Assembly: GCA_002706765.1 (NCBI GenBank)
Contig: PAJV01000016.1
Span: forward strand, 250,148 to 314,147
Direction: 5' to 3'
DNA length: 64,000 bases
Source of the DNA: Gimesia sp.
GTDB lineage: Bacteria; Planctomycetota; Planctomycetia; Planctomycetales; Planctomycetaceae
Below, one piece after another: positions 1 through 11,100 of the stretch. Under the pieces are notes generated by a model that saw nothing but the letters and a program-made list of their open reading frames with translations, was not told the DNA's origin and ran no database searches. Numbering within the stretch: position 1 is the stretch's first letter; each line of letters starts with the position of its first letter. Position numbers and translations under genes: made by a program.

Positions 1-142
1 ATGAAGAGCGACGGGCAGCCTCACGCGCCTGCTGCACGGCCGGCAATAATAAGGCGACTAATATGGCAATAATGGCAATCACCACCAGCAACTCAATCAG
101 AGTAAAGCCACGATTCCTACCTTGTTTTTTATGAGCAGACAT
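1..142 (-). CDS. DUF1559-type prepilin-like protein, N-terminal part (runs off the left edge)
   Basis: The minus strand reads from an ATG at 142 with a GGGAG ribosome site about 6 bases upstream. The peptide begins [19 protein letters not shown] and continues [19 protein letters not shown]. This is a type IV prepilin signal: basic leader, G-F-T-L-I-E cleavage/methylation site, then a hydrophobic helix. The following QQAREAARR is typical of the large planctomycete DUF1559 family. Only about 47 codons lie in the window. Proteins of this family are processed by a prepilin peptidase and are thought to be pseudopilin-like envelope proteins; their individual roles are mostly unknown. Confidence 0.9.
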   Translation of the reverse strand, partial: MSAHKKQGRNRGFTLIELLVVIAIIAILVALLLPAVQQAREAARRSS

Positions 143-532
143 TTGCACTCCCGGAAAGATTAAAGATAAGTACACGAAAACAGCAACAGACCCAAAAACG
201 CATCCCTCTATATAATTAACACTTACGTAATATTTCTGTATTAAAGCCCTCACAGGCCAGCACACTGTTTCCTCAGCATACCTATTTAATTTCTAATAAC
301 AAGAAATAATTTTACTTATATAGAATTTTATATCAACTGATTTTATCAATTTCGATTTTCAGGCGGATCTTGTCGGTTCACATCACCGGGATTGAAATTC
401 GGAAACATGCCTTTGCATTGGGATCTGCTCGCCTCCCGGAGTTTCTCTTTGCAATGCCAAACTGCAATCGTGTATACTTCCTTCACACCCACAAATATAC
501 ATCTGCATCATCCATTGCTTCAGACATGAACA
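143..532. other. AT-rich intergenic region between divergent genes
   Basis: About 390 bases separate the divergent pilin and the first large exported-protein gene. The stretch is clearly AT-rich, especially 290-360, and should hold promoters for both directions. I see no convincing ORF, RNA gene or long inverted repeat in it. Confidence 0.5.
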
Positions 533-3500
533 ATGGAAGGAAAAGGAAGCGGGGGAATGGCGATGGTATGTGCCTGTGATTCGGTAACAGGGAATGACGA
601 GGGTTTATGGCACAGAGGGAGACTGCTTTCTCTCAGTGGATTTCTCCAGTTGAGTCTCTGCCTGATTCCCCTGACGGCAGCGGAACCAGAACAGCCAGAG
701 ACCAGTCGCCCCCCCGAAGTCATAACGCTGTATGAGCCGGGAAGGCTGGGCGGACATGGTGCCTCGCTGCATCGCGTCACGATTACAGGCACGGCGCGGA
801 ATACGGACGGTAAACCGCTCAAAGATGCTGACATTTATGTTGCCAGTCGAGGCTGGATTACCCCAGGCGATTTTGAACAGCTGCGCGGTCATACCCGCAG
901 CGATGCGAACGGACATTATGAACTCAAAGACGTTCAACTGTTTGTCATCAACAATCGCGATCCCCACTCGCGACCCGACGAGAGTGACTTCATCGTCTTC
1001 GGCACGAAAGAGAATTATGGCCTCACCTGGCATCCTGCCCGCAATTATCGCCCCGCCGCGCGTCCTGAAAAAATCGATGGTCGGGATCGAAACAGTCACG
1101 CCGCGAGAAATGCCTTCTATCAGAATGAACCCATTGTCATCGATCTGCAGTTTGATGCGCCGGCAAAACTGAGAGGCGTCATCACCGACAAGCAGGGACA
1201 TCCCCTGGCAAACGCGAAAGTGCAGTTGGGACACGTTGATCGCTCACTCACTCCCACTCCGAACAGAACAGGTTTCTGCCGATATCTCAAACAGGAAAAC
1301 CCTTATTTAAAACAGATCGATTCATTCCTCAACTTTTCCGTAGTCCCTTCCTCAGTGCGTGAAACCTATACCGACGCACAAGGACGCTACGAATTCACAC
1401 AACTCCGCCGCGACACCAGTTATGCAGCGAATATTGATCCGGGGCTTGAATTTGCTCCCTGGCAATTCACCCTGATGACGGCTGATCAATCTCGCACCTC
1501 CCCGGATACAGTCGCCACTGGTTATGATGGTGAATTGAACCATCAGTTTACTTCTCCCCGCGATGTCACTGTTCACGTTGTTCAAAGTGATTCAGGGCGA
1601 CCGCTTTCAAATGTCCTGGTAACAGCACATCATATCGGAGAAGTACTACGCAGTGGCATCCAGGCACGCACAGACAGCCAGGGAAACGCACAGCTCAGGC
1701 TCATCCCCGATGAATACAAACTGGTGGCCGAGCCCAATCCGGACCAGCCCTTTCTGTATTTGAGCCAGCAGTATTTTGTTCCGAAACGAGAAGCTTCTGG
1801 AGGGAAAGACACCCCCAACGTCACTATGAAACTCAACCCGGCGGCGATTGTCAAACTGAAAGCCATCAATGCCAAAACGGGTGCCCCCATTCCGGGAGTC
1901 CGCTTCAATTACGAGACTTATGACGCGGGAGAACAGACCCCGGTCTCCACACAGACCGTTTATGTCGATTATCCTTTTACAAACGCTGCCGGAGAAATCC
2001 AGGCTTTCATGGAACCGGGCATGCGACGTTTTGTTGTCACCGAACCGTTCTCGCTGGCACAGGCAGAAGGCAGTCGCTCTGAACGCGTCAAACTAACAGC
2101 GGGTCAGGTCACGGAAGTCACAGTCAAATTGACGCCAGCAGATTTTCTGCCCACACATCTGGTCGCCAGCGAGATACAGCCTCGTAAAAATTCGCTCTAC
2201 GCTCCCGAGATTCAGAAGAAGTGGCACATTCAGTCAGAACTGCTGCGGCTCACTCCCCTGCGGATCACCACACGCAAAGCCTCAATCTATCGAGGCTCCG
2301 TGGATACAGATAACCTGCTCAAAGATTTACGCGCACTGGATCCTTACGAAGTTCCCGATATCAAAGCGTTGCTTAACAGGTATTACTCTGGTGAAACAGC
2401 CTGGAACAAACAGGTGCTCACAGCCCATGGCACTCTCAAACATGAAGCCCGCTATACGAACACAGATTCAAAGCCCCCACATTACTTCAATCTGTCAGGT
2501 CAGCCGTTGCCCAGTATCACCAGCATGACCGACGGCTGGAAAACCATTCACCACCAGAGCATGAGTAATCAGGCACGGATTAACCCGATCAGAAAAGGAA
2601 AAATCCATTTCCATGTTGAATCTCCCTACGATATATGCGACTGGCCTTCCCTGCGCAATCGGATTCCTGCCCCGCCCAACAGCAAAAAACCCGAGGCCGA
2701 TATTCGCCGCGAAGGACAGAGAATCTTTTATAGTGGAGAAAGCGAGAAAACCGTTTACCGTCGCGTGCTGGATGAGGAAACCGGTTTTATTTTCGAAACG
2801 TTTCACGGGTCCCCGTCTCATCAGTTCGAACAAGTCAAACTGTCCTTCGCCCCGAAGACGCTGGCCAACGGCCTGATCCTGCCTGGAATGCATATCAACT
2901 GGAAGACGTATCAGGGAAAATTACAGCACCTGGATGCAACTCTGATCGAAAAGGCAGAAATCCTCTCGCCGGTTCCCGTCGACGCCTTTTCGATTGCCTT
3001 GCCCGCGGGAGTGGAGGTCGTTGATTCCCGCCACCTGCCTGACAATATCAGCTATATCGCAGGCAATCATGCTTCTAAGAAGATCTTGTATGGACCGGTC
3101 AGCGATTTCGCCGCTTACCTGCTACGGAATCCCTACTACAGCCACGAAATGGAAACGGAGCCGCAACTCGGCAGACACACCCCCACTCTGGAACCAGCAC
3201 TCTGGTTGACGGCGGAAGGAAAATCAGCAGCACCCATCTTAAATGGAAAAGTAGCTCTGATTCACTTCTGGGGAACCCGGAATGCCAACAGCCTGGACCA
3301 GTTGTCTGAAATGAAAACCGCATATAAAAAATATGTAGATCAACCTGTGGTTCTCATCGGCCTGCATGACTCCTTTACCTCAACCTCTCAACTGCAGGCT
3401 GTTGCGGAACAGCAGGACCTGAAATACATACTGGCCATTGATCAACGTCCTGAAGAAGCAGGCTGGTTCGGCAAAACCATGCAGCACTTTCGCATACGAG

Positions 3501-3604
3501 CCTTGCCCCAGGCTGCAGTCATTGATCAACAGGGGAATCTGACTTTCATCGGCGATCTTCCACAGGCTCTGCAGAAAGTAGAGCAGCTGCTGGAACGCGA
3601 TTGA
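533..3604 (+). CDS. Exported carboxypeptidase-regulatory-like protein with a degenerate thioredoxin domain
   Basis: The protein has up to 1,023 residues. Near the N-terminus is a hydrophobic stretch ending LIPLTAAEPEQ, a likely signal peptide. The start could be 533, 557 or 563; GGAAGCGGGGGA just before 557 favours a downstream start. The body has several CarboxypepD_reg-like beta-sandwich segments, for example TGTARNTDGKPLKDADIYV and TDKQGHPLANAKVQLG. The last ~120 residues are a TlpA/thioredoxin fold (FWGTR, then a conserved Pro in ALPQAAV). The redox CxxC is replaced by N-A-N-S at residues 917-920, so disulfide chemistry looks lost. The next gene is a tandem paralogue that keeps CGPC. Probably a periplasmic or surface protein; the substrate is unknown. 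Confidence 0.85.
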   Translation: MEGKGSGGMAMVCACDSVTGNDEGLWHRGRLLSLSGFLQLSLCLIPLTAAEPEQPETSRPPEVITLYEPGRLGGHGASLHRVTITGTARNTDGKPLKDADIYVASRGWITPGDFEQLRGHTRSDANGHYELKDVQLFVINNRDPHSRPDESDFIVFGTKENYGLTWHPARNYRPAARPEKIDGRDRNSHAARNAFYQNEPIVIDLQFDAPAKLRGVITDKQGHPLANAKVQLGHVDRSLTPTPNRTGFCRYLKQENPYLKQIDSFLNFSVVPSSVRETYTDAQGRYEFTQLRRDTSYAANIDPGLEFAPWQFTLMTADQSRTSPDTVATGYDGELNHQFTSPRDVTVHVVQSDSGRPLSNVLVTAHHIGEVLRSGIQARTDSQGNAQLRLIPDEYKLVAEPNPDQPFLYLSQQYFVPKREASGGKDTPNVTMKLNPAAIVKLKAINAKTGAPIPGVRFNYETYDAGEQTPVSTQTVYVDYPFTNAAGEIQAFMEPGMRRFVVTEPFSLAQAEGSRSERVKLTAGQVTEVTVKLTPADFLPTHLVASEIQPRKNSLYAPEIQKKWHIQSELLRLTPLRITTRKASIYRGSVDTDNLLKDLRALDPYEVPDIKALLNRYYSGETAWNKQVLTAHGTLKHEARYTNTDSKPPHYFNLSGQPLPSITSMTDGWKTIHHQSMSNQARINPIRKGKIHFHVESPYDICDWPSLRNRIPAPPNSKKPEADIRREGQRIFYSGESEKTVYRRVLDEETGFIFETFHGSPSHQFEQVKLSFAPKTLANGLILPGMHINWKTYQGKLQHLDATLIEKAEILSPVPVDAFSIALPAGVEVVDSRHLPDNISYIAGNHASKKILYGPVSDFAAYLLRNPYYSHEMETEPQLGRHTPTLEPALWLTAEGKSAAPILNGKVALIHFWGTRNANSLDQLSEMKTAYKKYVDQPVVLIGLHDSFTSTSQLQAVAEQQDLKYILAIDQRPEEAGWFGKTMQHFRIRALPQAAVIDQQGNLTFIGDLPQALQKVEQLLERD

Positions 3605-3620
3605 GCGCACTACCAGATTC

Positions 3621-3714
3621 TATAGCACATCACAATGAACCATAGCGTCTTTCAATTTATTATACCTGGTCCTGATGACCCTGGAGACGCTACAGTAAAA
3701 CTGCACAAAGTCTA
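3621..3714. repeat. MITE-like element, copy 1
   Basis: This 94-bp copy has TA at both ends and an inner perfect inverted repeat: TAGCGTCT at 3643-3650 and AGACGCTA at 3685-3692. The imperfect arms extend to about 31 bp. It matches four other copies in this window (28185, 45206, 45543, 49383). It sits 17 bp after the stop of the first paralogue and before the second. No transposase is encoded; it would have to be moved in trans. TA ends fit IS630/Tc1-mariner-type target duplication, which is an inference. Confidence 0.8.
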
Positions 3715-3741
3715 ATTGAAGTGACTTCGAGGAGATCTGGA

Positions 3742-6700
3742 ATGATTCAACTTTTCACCACTGGGATGGGATCGCTCATCAACTTTCAAAGAACAATATA
3801 CCTGCTGGCAGGACTGAATCTGGTTTTCTGCTTTTCCTCTCATCTTGCGGCTGCAGAGCAATATAACCCGAAGAAGATTTCCATAAATCAAGTGGCCCTG
3901 GCTCCTGAAAAAGTCAAAACAGAAAACTCCCGGCAGCAGCAGCCACCGGCTTCACGGCCACCAGAAGTCGAAATTCTAAGATCGTTAGAGGATGGAGCCG
4001 GGCACGGCACTGAATTACATCGAGTCACAATCACGGGAACCGCTCGAAATACGGCGGGAGAGCCAGTCAAAAACGCTGAGATTTATATAGGGACCTCTGC
4101 CAGCCACCACCCCAGTAATTTTGAATTATTGCGAGGTCAGACTCGCACAGATGAAACTGGATATTATGAACTGAAAGATATCCAGTTGCTCGTCAACCGA
4201 GAGCGGCCTAACCCGATCCCCAGGCAGGCGGAAGGAGGCTTTGTGGTGTTTGGTACCTGTAATGGATATGGCTTCACCTGGCACGCAACATGCCAGTATC
4301 GTCCCGACGTACGACCGCAGGGAACAGAACTGGGAGATAAAAACGCTAACGTGACGGACCAGGCGTTTTACAAGGGGGAACCAATTAAAGTGGATCTGCT
4401 GTTTGAACCTCCCGCTCAAATCAAAGGTCGCATCACAGACAAACAGGGGAATCCCCTGGCCAATACTAAAGTCCAACTGGGGCTGGTCGATAGCCTGCGC
4501 AACCCCAATAGCTCAGGAATCCGTTCCTGTCGTTTTCTCGGAAATGAAAATCAACCCGTCGGTAAACCTGTTACCTTTGCTGCAGTTCATATGCTCCCTG
4601 CAGAATTCCGGGAAACCAGGACCGATGCGGAAGGCTATTACGAATTAACCGGGCTTCGTCGTGATACCAGCTATCTGACAAACATTGACCCCGGTCCCAC
4701 TTTCACCCCCTGGCAGCTTCGACTGGCAACTACCGGGGAACAGAAGATCGATAACAGTAGAACAATCTACGTGGAATATGACGGTATTTTAAACAAAGAG
4801 TTCGATGCACCTCGACAGATCACAGTGCAGGTCGTTGAGGAAAAAACAGGAAGGCCTGTTGCGGATGTACTGGTGACAGCCTCTCCCCTTCGCCAGATTC
4901 GACGAGGCGGACTGCAGGCACGTTCGGACAGCCAGGGGAATGCCTTGCTGCAACTCGGAACAGGCGAATATACGCTCATCGCAGAGCCAACTCCGATTCA
5001 ACCTTTTTGCTTTCAGGAGCAGAAGATTTCAATCCCGGAAGATCCAGGTGAAGTACAGCTGACGCTCAAATTAAAATCCGCGGCGATTGTGAAACTCAAA
5101 ACCGTCAATGCAGAAACCGGGAAACCGATTTCCGGCATACGCTTTCTCTATGAAACCGATTCATCCAGCCAGCAGTTTCCGCTTTCCACCCAAACCGTTT
5201 TCATTGACTACCCTCAAACCAACTCAGCCGGTGAACTGCAGGCATTTGTTGCTCCCGGCAGGAAACGGTTTATTGTCGCGGAACCGCTCACGCTGGCACA
5301 GGCGGAAAACAGTCGTGGAGCGATTTTGGATCTTACCGGAGGCGAAGTTGTCGAAGTCGTGTTCAAGCTGACTCCACCTCAGTTTCTGCCTGACCACGTA
5401 TTTGCGGGTGAACCAGAGCCCGACCAGGACTCTATCTACACTCCAGACCTGCAACTTAAATGGCATCATCAATCTGAATTACTCCGAAATTCTAATCTGC
5501 AGATTGCCACGCAATATACTCTGATCGTTCGAAAACCGATCGACCCTGACTCGCTACTGAAAGATCTGCGTGCCCTGGATTCTTACCAGTTGCCTGAGAT
5601 TGAAAAACTGCTGAAGCAACACCAGGTGGAAAATGTGAACTGGTCTAAGAAACGGTTAACAGCCCAGGGAAAGATTTATCGGGAGGAAAACTATTATTCG
5701 CCTGAAGTCACTCCAACGATACTCTCCAGTCGAGACGGAACTCCATTGCCCCAATCCATCAACCTGACGGATGGCTGGAACACCCAGAGATATAATATCA
5801 ACAACAGTCAGGCAAACATCTCTCGCCATAGTATGATTCACATCGATTCGCCGTACGATCTCTGTAACTGGCCCGCTCTCCGGCGTCGGCATACTGAATC
5901 CGGTGAAACAGAAAAGCCTGAATTTAATATTCACCAGAAAGGCCAGCGGACCATTTATGAAATCAAGTCAGAGCGGTATTCCCAACGTCGTGTCTGCGAT
6001 CAGGAGACTGGCTTCATCTTTGAGGACTCCACTGATATTCGTTCATCCAACTATCAACGTGTCTCGCTATCTTTTGCACCTCAAAAATACGCAAACGGGC
6101 TGATACTACCACGCATGTTTCTCAGTTGGACCACTTCAAACGGTAAACTGCGTCTTCTGAGAATATTTAAAATTGAAAAAGTCGAAATCCCCCTTCAACT
6201 GGCTGCAGACGCTTTCTCCATTCCATTACTGCCGGGAACAATGATTGTCGATTCTCGTCACATTACACGTAATGCATCCCGATCAAGGCCCGTACGAAGA
6301 ATTCAGTCTGTCCTGAATGGACCTGTGAGTGACTTCGCTGCCTATATGCAACGTCATCCTCCCCGGATCCCCAAACAGGAAAGTATTATCGAATATGGAA
6401 AACCGGCCCCCGAGTTAAAAGTATCACGATGGTTCACTTCAAATGGGGAGACTGAAGCACCCGACTTAAAAGATAAAGTCGTACTCATCGAATTCTGGGG
6501 AACTCGCTGTGGCCCCTGCATTGCACAACTGCCTGAAGTCCGCACCGCTGCCCGCTACTATGCTGACGCCCCCCTTGTTCTCATCGGTATACATGACAGT
6601 TATGCTTCTGTTTCTGACTTACAGAAATTTGCAAAGAAAGAAAACATCAATTATCAACTCGCCATCGACCAGCCATCAACCGAGAAAGGCTGGTTTGGTC

Positions 6701-6840
6701 AGACCATGCTCAATTTCGGTGTCCGTGGCATCCCCCATGCTGCGGTCATCGACCAGCAGGGAAACCTCTCCTATGTAGGATATTTTTCAGAAGCGCTGCG
6801 CACCGTGGATCGTCTGCTCAAAAAGGGCGAACAGAAATAA
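3742..6840 (+). CDS. Exported carboxypeptidase-regulatory-like protein with active-type TlpA thioredoxin domain
   Basis: I chose the ATG at 3742 because GAGGAG lies 7-8 bases upstream; an in-frame GTG at 3721 is a weaker alternative. The 1,032-residue protein begins with a signal sequence (LLAGLNLVFCFSSHLAAAE). It has the same layout as the upstream paralogue: repeated CarboxypepD_reg-like segments such as TDKQGNPLANTKVQLGLVD, a long central region, then a C-terminal TlpA-like domain. That domain keeps FWGTRCGPC (Cys codons at 6508 and 6517) and the cis-Pro motif GIPHAAV. It should be an envelope thiol-disulfide protein tethered to sandwich domains. The pair clearly arose by tandem duplication. 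Confidence 0.88.
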   Translation: MIQLFTTGMGSLINFQRTIYLLAGLNLVFCFSSHLAAAEQYNPKKISINQVALAPEKVKTENSRQQQPPASRPPEVEILRSLEDGAGHGTELHRVTITGTARNTAGEPVKNAEIYIGTSASHHPSNFELLRGQTRTDETGYYELKDIQLLVNRERPNPIPRQAEGGFVVFGTCNGYGFTWHATCQYRPDVRPQGTELGDKNANVTDQAFYKGEPIKVDLLFEPPAQIKGRITDKQGNPLANTKVQLGLVDSLRNPNSSGIRSCRFLGNENQPVGKPVTFAAVHMLPAEFRETRTDAEGYYELTGLRRDTSYLTNIDPGPTFTPWQLRLATTGEQKIDNSRTIYVEYDGILNKEFDAPRQITVQVVEEKTGRPVADVLVTASPLRQIRRGGLQARSDSQGNALLQLGTGEYTLIAEPTPIQPFCFQEQKISIPEDPGEVQLTLKLKSAAIVKLKTVNAETGKPISGIRFLYETDSSSQQFPLSTQTVFIDYPQTNSAGELQAFVAPGRKRFIVAEPLTLAQAENSRGAILDLTGGEVVEVVFKLTPPQFLPDHVFAGEPEPDQDSIYTPDLQLKWHHQSELLRNSNLQIATQYTLIVRKPIDPDSLLKDLRALDSYQLPEIEKLLKQHQVENVNWSKKRLTAQGKIYREENYYSPEVTPTILSSRDGTPLPQSINLTDGWNTQRYNINNSQANISRHSMIHIDSPYDLCNWPALRRRHTESGETEKPEFNIHQKGQRTIYEIKSERYSQRRVCDQETGFIFEDSTDIRSSNYQRVSLSFAPQKYANGLILPRMFLSWTTSNGKLRLLRIFKIEKVEIPLQLAADAFSIPLLPGTMIVDSRHITRNASRSRPVRRIQSVLNGPVSDFAAYMQRHPPRIPKQESIIEYGKPAPELKVSRWFTSNGETEAPDLKDKVVLIEFWGTRCGPCIAQLPEVRTAARYYADAPLVLIGIHDSYASVSDLQKFAKKENINYQLAIDQPSTEKGWFGQTMLNFGVRGIPHAAVIDQQGNLSYVGYFSEALRTVDRLLKKGEQK

Positions 6841-7219
6841 TCTAACGGTGACATGACCTTACCCGGGAATCATGTGGCGTGATGTGCATGAAGCCGACAT
6901 ACAGGTCCGGTAGATTTCATGTAACCTTCAACTGATTTCGCAATTTCTCATCCCGATTCGAGTCGATACAGAGCCATTCTGTCGTTCTGGTTTTTTCTCG
7001 ATTGATCCCGGTTGACAATCCATTTCTGACGAATAAGATCGCACCGAAGGTAAGTGCTATGGCATGGATGCCTTTACAAATTATCTCACTGAGATCGAGT
7101 AAGCCGACAGGACGTCGCCACTTGCCTCGATATCTACCATCGGTGAACCAGGCTTCAATCGAAATCGGAATCGCGAGAGGATCGGATTCAGATTTCACAT
7201 TTGGGAAAGGAAACCCAGA
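6841..7219. other. Intergenic region before the csrA-receiver gene
   Basis: These 379 bases contain only short unconvincing ORFs. No terminator with a T-run follows the upstream gene. GGGAAAGGAAAC at about 7202-7213 serves as the ribosome site for the next gene. Nothing else is recognised. Confidence 0.45.
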
Positions 7220-7972
7220 ATGCTTGTGTTATCACGCCGCGCAGATCAGAAAATTGTGTTCCCCTCAATCGGTGTCACAGTCAAACTGCTCAAAATCAAT
7301 CGGGGAGTCGCTAAAGTCGGAATTGACGCCCCACGCGATCTTCAGATTCTTCGTGAAGAAATCCCTCACACCAAATTACCATCGCCGCATGCTGATGCCT
7401 CGGCTGGTTCGACCAGGGCTTCAGACCGCCATGAATTACGAAACCGTTTGAATGCAGCCAAACTGGGCGTGCATCTCGCACGTCGTCAACTTCATTCCGG
7501 CGATACTGAGAAAGCAGCTGATACACTCGACTTCGTGATCGACGGCTTTCGCAAAGCAGACGATCTGATGTACGCCATGCAGACCCGACGCCAATCAGCC
7601 CTGCTGGTAGATGACGACTGCAACGAACGAGAACTGCTGGCAGCATATCTGAAAACATTCGGCTTTCAGGTTGAGACAGTGGGCAATGGATCGGAAGCGT
7701 TAGCTTACCTGGAAAACCATGCATTACCTGATGTCGTCCTGATGGATATGGTGATGCCTGTCTGCGATGGTGCCACTGCGATCAAGTCGATTCGCGAGAC
7801 TCCTAAAATGCGGGAACTGAAAGTCTTTGGAGTCAGTGGCACAGAACCGAGAGACTCTGGTGTGTCAGTCGGTCCTGCAGGCGTGGATGGCTGGTTCATG
7901 AAACCCCTCGATCCGGAAGAACTGCTGGGCTGTATCCGGTCTGCCAATCTTTCCGCATCGGTCACACTCTAA
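7220..7972 (+). CDS. CsrA domain fused to a response-regulator receiver
   Basis: The 250-residue protein starts with a full CsrA/RsmA-like domain (residues 1-48: MLVLSRRADQKIVF ... APRD ... ILREEI), including the REEI end that contacts RNA in known CsrA proteins. Residues 71-120 form a helical linker starting HELRNRLNAAKL, which resembles the H-box of a HisKA dimerisation domain. Residues 126-245 are a CheY-like receiver with acidic cluster D131-D133, phosphoacceptor D176 (LMDMVMP), S206 and K228 (FMKPLD). Normal CsrA is only ~60-70 residues and stands alone, so this is a fusion that could make RNA binding phosphorylation-dependent. GGAAAGG lies upstream of the ATG. The neighbouring CheBR hybrid kinase is convergent and is a candidate partner. 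Confidence 0.9.
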   Translation: MLVLSRRADQKIVFPSIGVTVKLLKINRGVAKVGIDAPRDLQILREEIPHTKLPSPHADASAGSTRASDRHELRNRLNAAKLGVHLARRQLHSGDTEKAADTLDFVIDGFRKADDLMYAMQTRRQSALLVDDDCNERELLAAYLKTFGFQVETVGNGSEALAYLENHALPDVVLMDMVMPVCDGATAIKSIRETPKMRELKVFGVSGTEPRDSGVSVGPAGVDGWFMKPLDPEELLGCIRSANLSASVTL

Positions 7973-8174
7973 CCTGGTGGAGTGGCATTTTAAATTTTGG
8001 GTTGATAGCTATCACGAGCGTGCGACAACGGAGCACGTAAACAACAACCCCAACCCTCAACTTATATATAGGCAAAGCACTGGCAACGCTCTTGAAAGCG
8101 AGCCGGAAATCAACGCAGGGAACAGGGAACCTGCGTCTCAGGGATCCTGAAGTTGTGCGATAATCCGCGTGGAT

Positions 8175-11100
8175 TCAATCCTGATCGCTGTCTTTGTCTT
8201 CATCGTCTGGTGTCCCCTGCAGAAGACTTAGCAGTCGATCCAGATTGAGCGGTTTGACCAGGTACTCGTTGAAACCTGCCTGACAGGCCTCCTCGATGTC
8301 GTCGGTCTGACCATAGCCGGTGAGCGCAATCAGAAATATTTCCTCACCCAGTTTGCTCCTCACCTGACGGGCAATATCGTAGCCATGCATGATTGGCAAG
8401 CCGAGATCAATCACCGCGGCATCAGGGGGAGACTGCAATATCGCCCGCAAACCTGCTTCACCATCTTCGGCTGTCCTCACATCGTAGCCTTCTACCTTCA
8501 ACAGTGATTGTAACATCTCACGATTGTCCTGCTGATCTTCGATGACGACTACCTGCTCAATTTTTTTATACGGTTTCTGCTTGAGCGTTTTTGAACCGCC
8601 GGGAAGTTGGACCTCGGATTCGACTTCCTCATCCACCGTTTTTTTCGGACTACCGGAAAGTAAAGGGAGCCAGATAGTAAACTCACTCCCCTTTCCGATC
8701 CCCTCGCTTTTCACCTGAATCCGACCATCGTGGCCATCAATGATAAATTTGACCAGCGACAGCCCCACGCCCATGCCGCCATCATGATGGACCCGCGTTT
8801 GATGCGACTGTTTGAAGGGTTCGAAAATGGTTTTCATCATCTCCTCGGAAATCCCTTCCCCTTCATCAGATAACTGCAACAAGGCGGAATCACCTTCGGA
8901 CGAGACTTTCAACCTGATTTCTCCATTCGGATTCGAATACTTGATCGCATTGTCCAGCAGATTAATGATGACCTGTCGCAGGCGATCAGGATCTCCATAA
9001 ACGGGAAACGGCCCCTGATCCAGTTCCACGACCAGGTTCTGTCCCTGACGATCAATCAGAGGCTGCATGGATTCAATTGCTTCCTGTATGGAATTGCGCA
9101 GGTTCATTCTCTGTCGGCGCAGCTCCAGTTTGTCCTGCGTCATCCGTGAAACATCCAGCAAATCATCCAGCAGATGAGCCATGTGGGCAGCCTGCCTTAA
9201 GATCACCGAGATTGTCTTCTTGACGACCTCCGGATCATTCTGCTTTGTGCTCAGTAAATGCGATGCACTATAGACCGCGCTGATCGGGTTGCGCAATTCG
9301 TGCGACAACATGGCCAGGAACTGCTCTCGATTTTTCACCGCCTTTGAAAGGGAATGCTGGGCCTGCTTAATGACGTTGATGTCAATTAATGTCAGCACCA
9401 CCCCTTTCATTTCCCGCTTTGAGCGGTAGGGCAGGACACGCATATACATCCAGCGACCTGTATGATCCTGAACCTCTTCCTCCAGGACTTCTCCGGTCTT
9501 CAGCACACCACGGATGTCACGAATCAGCCCTGGCCGATCAATATGATGCGCAAAACTGTCAATACATCGCCCTGTATCCTGGGACATCAGTTTAAACACC
9601 TGACCGATTTGCGGCGTAAATTTACGAATACACAGCTCCTGGTCCAGAAAGATGGTCGCCACGTCGGTGCTCTCCATCAGGCTGTCCATATCCGAAGTCA
9701 TATCCGTCAGATCATTGATCTTATTCTGGTATTCTGCATTGACCGTGTATAACTCTTCATTGACGGAATGCAATTCCTCATTGGTACTTTGAAGTTCCTC
9801 GTTGGAGGCAATCAGCTCTTCATTAGCCGCCTGCAGTTCTTCATTGGACGTCTCCAGCTCTTCCACCGTGGCCTGAAGATTCTCCTTGCTGTGTTGCAGT
9901 TCGATTTCAAGAGTATTGATTCGATCCTGTGAAAGACGCTGCGAACCAATCTCTTCCGCCGAGACTTCCTGGACGGGCTGTTGTGTACTACTCGTAACAC
10001 CCATGCGTTGAAATGTCACCAGTAACTGCTGACTACTGGCATGTTTGTTTTCCACGGGCTCGACCGTGACGTTATAAATCCCCTCTGCACTTCCTGAATT
10101 GACTCGCAGACCTCGATAACGCACCGGGACCAGTTCATTTTTAGTGCTCTGAATGGCTCCCAGCAGGGCCGTCCGTAAATCATCTTCAAACAGATCCAGC
10201 ACATCATGGCTCGGGCGACCTTTGCGGATCTTCATGAACTGCTCGGCCTCACCAAAGACATGCAGTAATTCGTGTCGATCATTAAACAGGATCGCCGCCG
10301 GCATATGATTCGCCAGAACCCAGTCATAAGCCCCCATCAGACTGGCATCCGGCAGGTCTCGTGACTTCAGTGGATTGCCGTTTCCCTGCATGCCATCAAT
10401 TTTGGTGGAGGTCAGATGGGTGTGCGTCAAAGGACCTCGAATGTCCGCCGGCAAACGGATATCCCGCCGCTTATGATACAGCTTCCAGTGACCATCAATC
10501 ACATCGAATTCATCGATCAGTTCTCCCGGGGATTCACTGGGCCCCAGCAGCAGAATCCCCCCGGTTTTCAATCCAAAATGAAACAGCGACAATGCCCGTT
10601 TCTGTGCGCGGGGCTGAAAGTAGATCAGCAGGTTTCGGCAGGAAATCAGATCCAGTTTTGTAAAGGGGGCATCCCGCAACACGTTATGCGGGGCAAAGAC
10701 GATCATTTTACGCAGATCCGGATCCACGGCAAAACCGTTCCGGGTCCGCATGAAATAACGATTGAGACGCGACTCGGACACCTCTTTAAAAGACTCTTCC
10801 TTGTACTTCCCCGCTCCTGCCAGTTCTAATGATGCCTTATGCACATCCGTTGCAAAAATCTTGACATTCACCGGGCGATTCAACGCTTCCAGTTGCTCAT
10901 GAAACAGGATCGCCAGTGAATAAGCTTCTTCCCCGGTTGCACAGCCGGCGACCCAGATGCGAATTTCTTCATCCCGCCCCCGCTTGCTGATGATATCCGG
11001 GATGATTGTTTTCTCCAGCTTTTCGTAGGCTTCCGGGTCCCGAAAAAACCGTGTGACTCCGATCAGCAGATCCAGGTACAGCGAATTCAATTCCTGCGGA

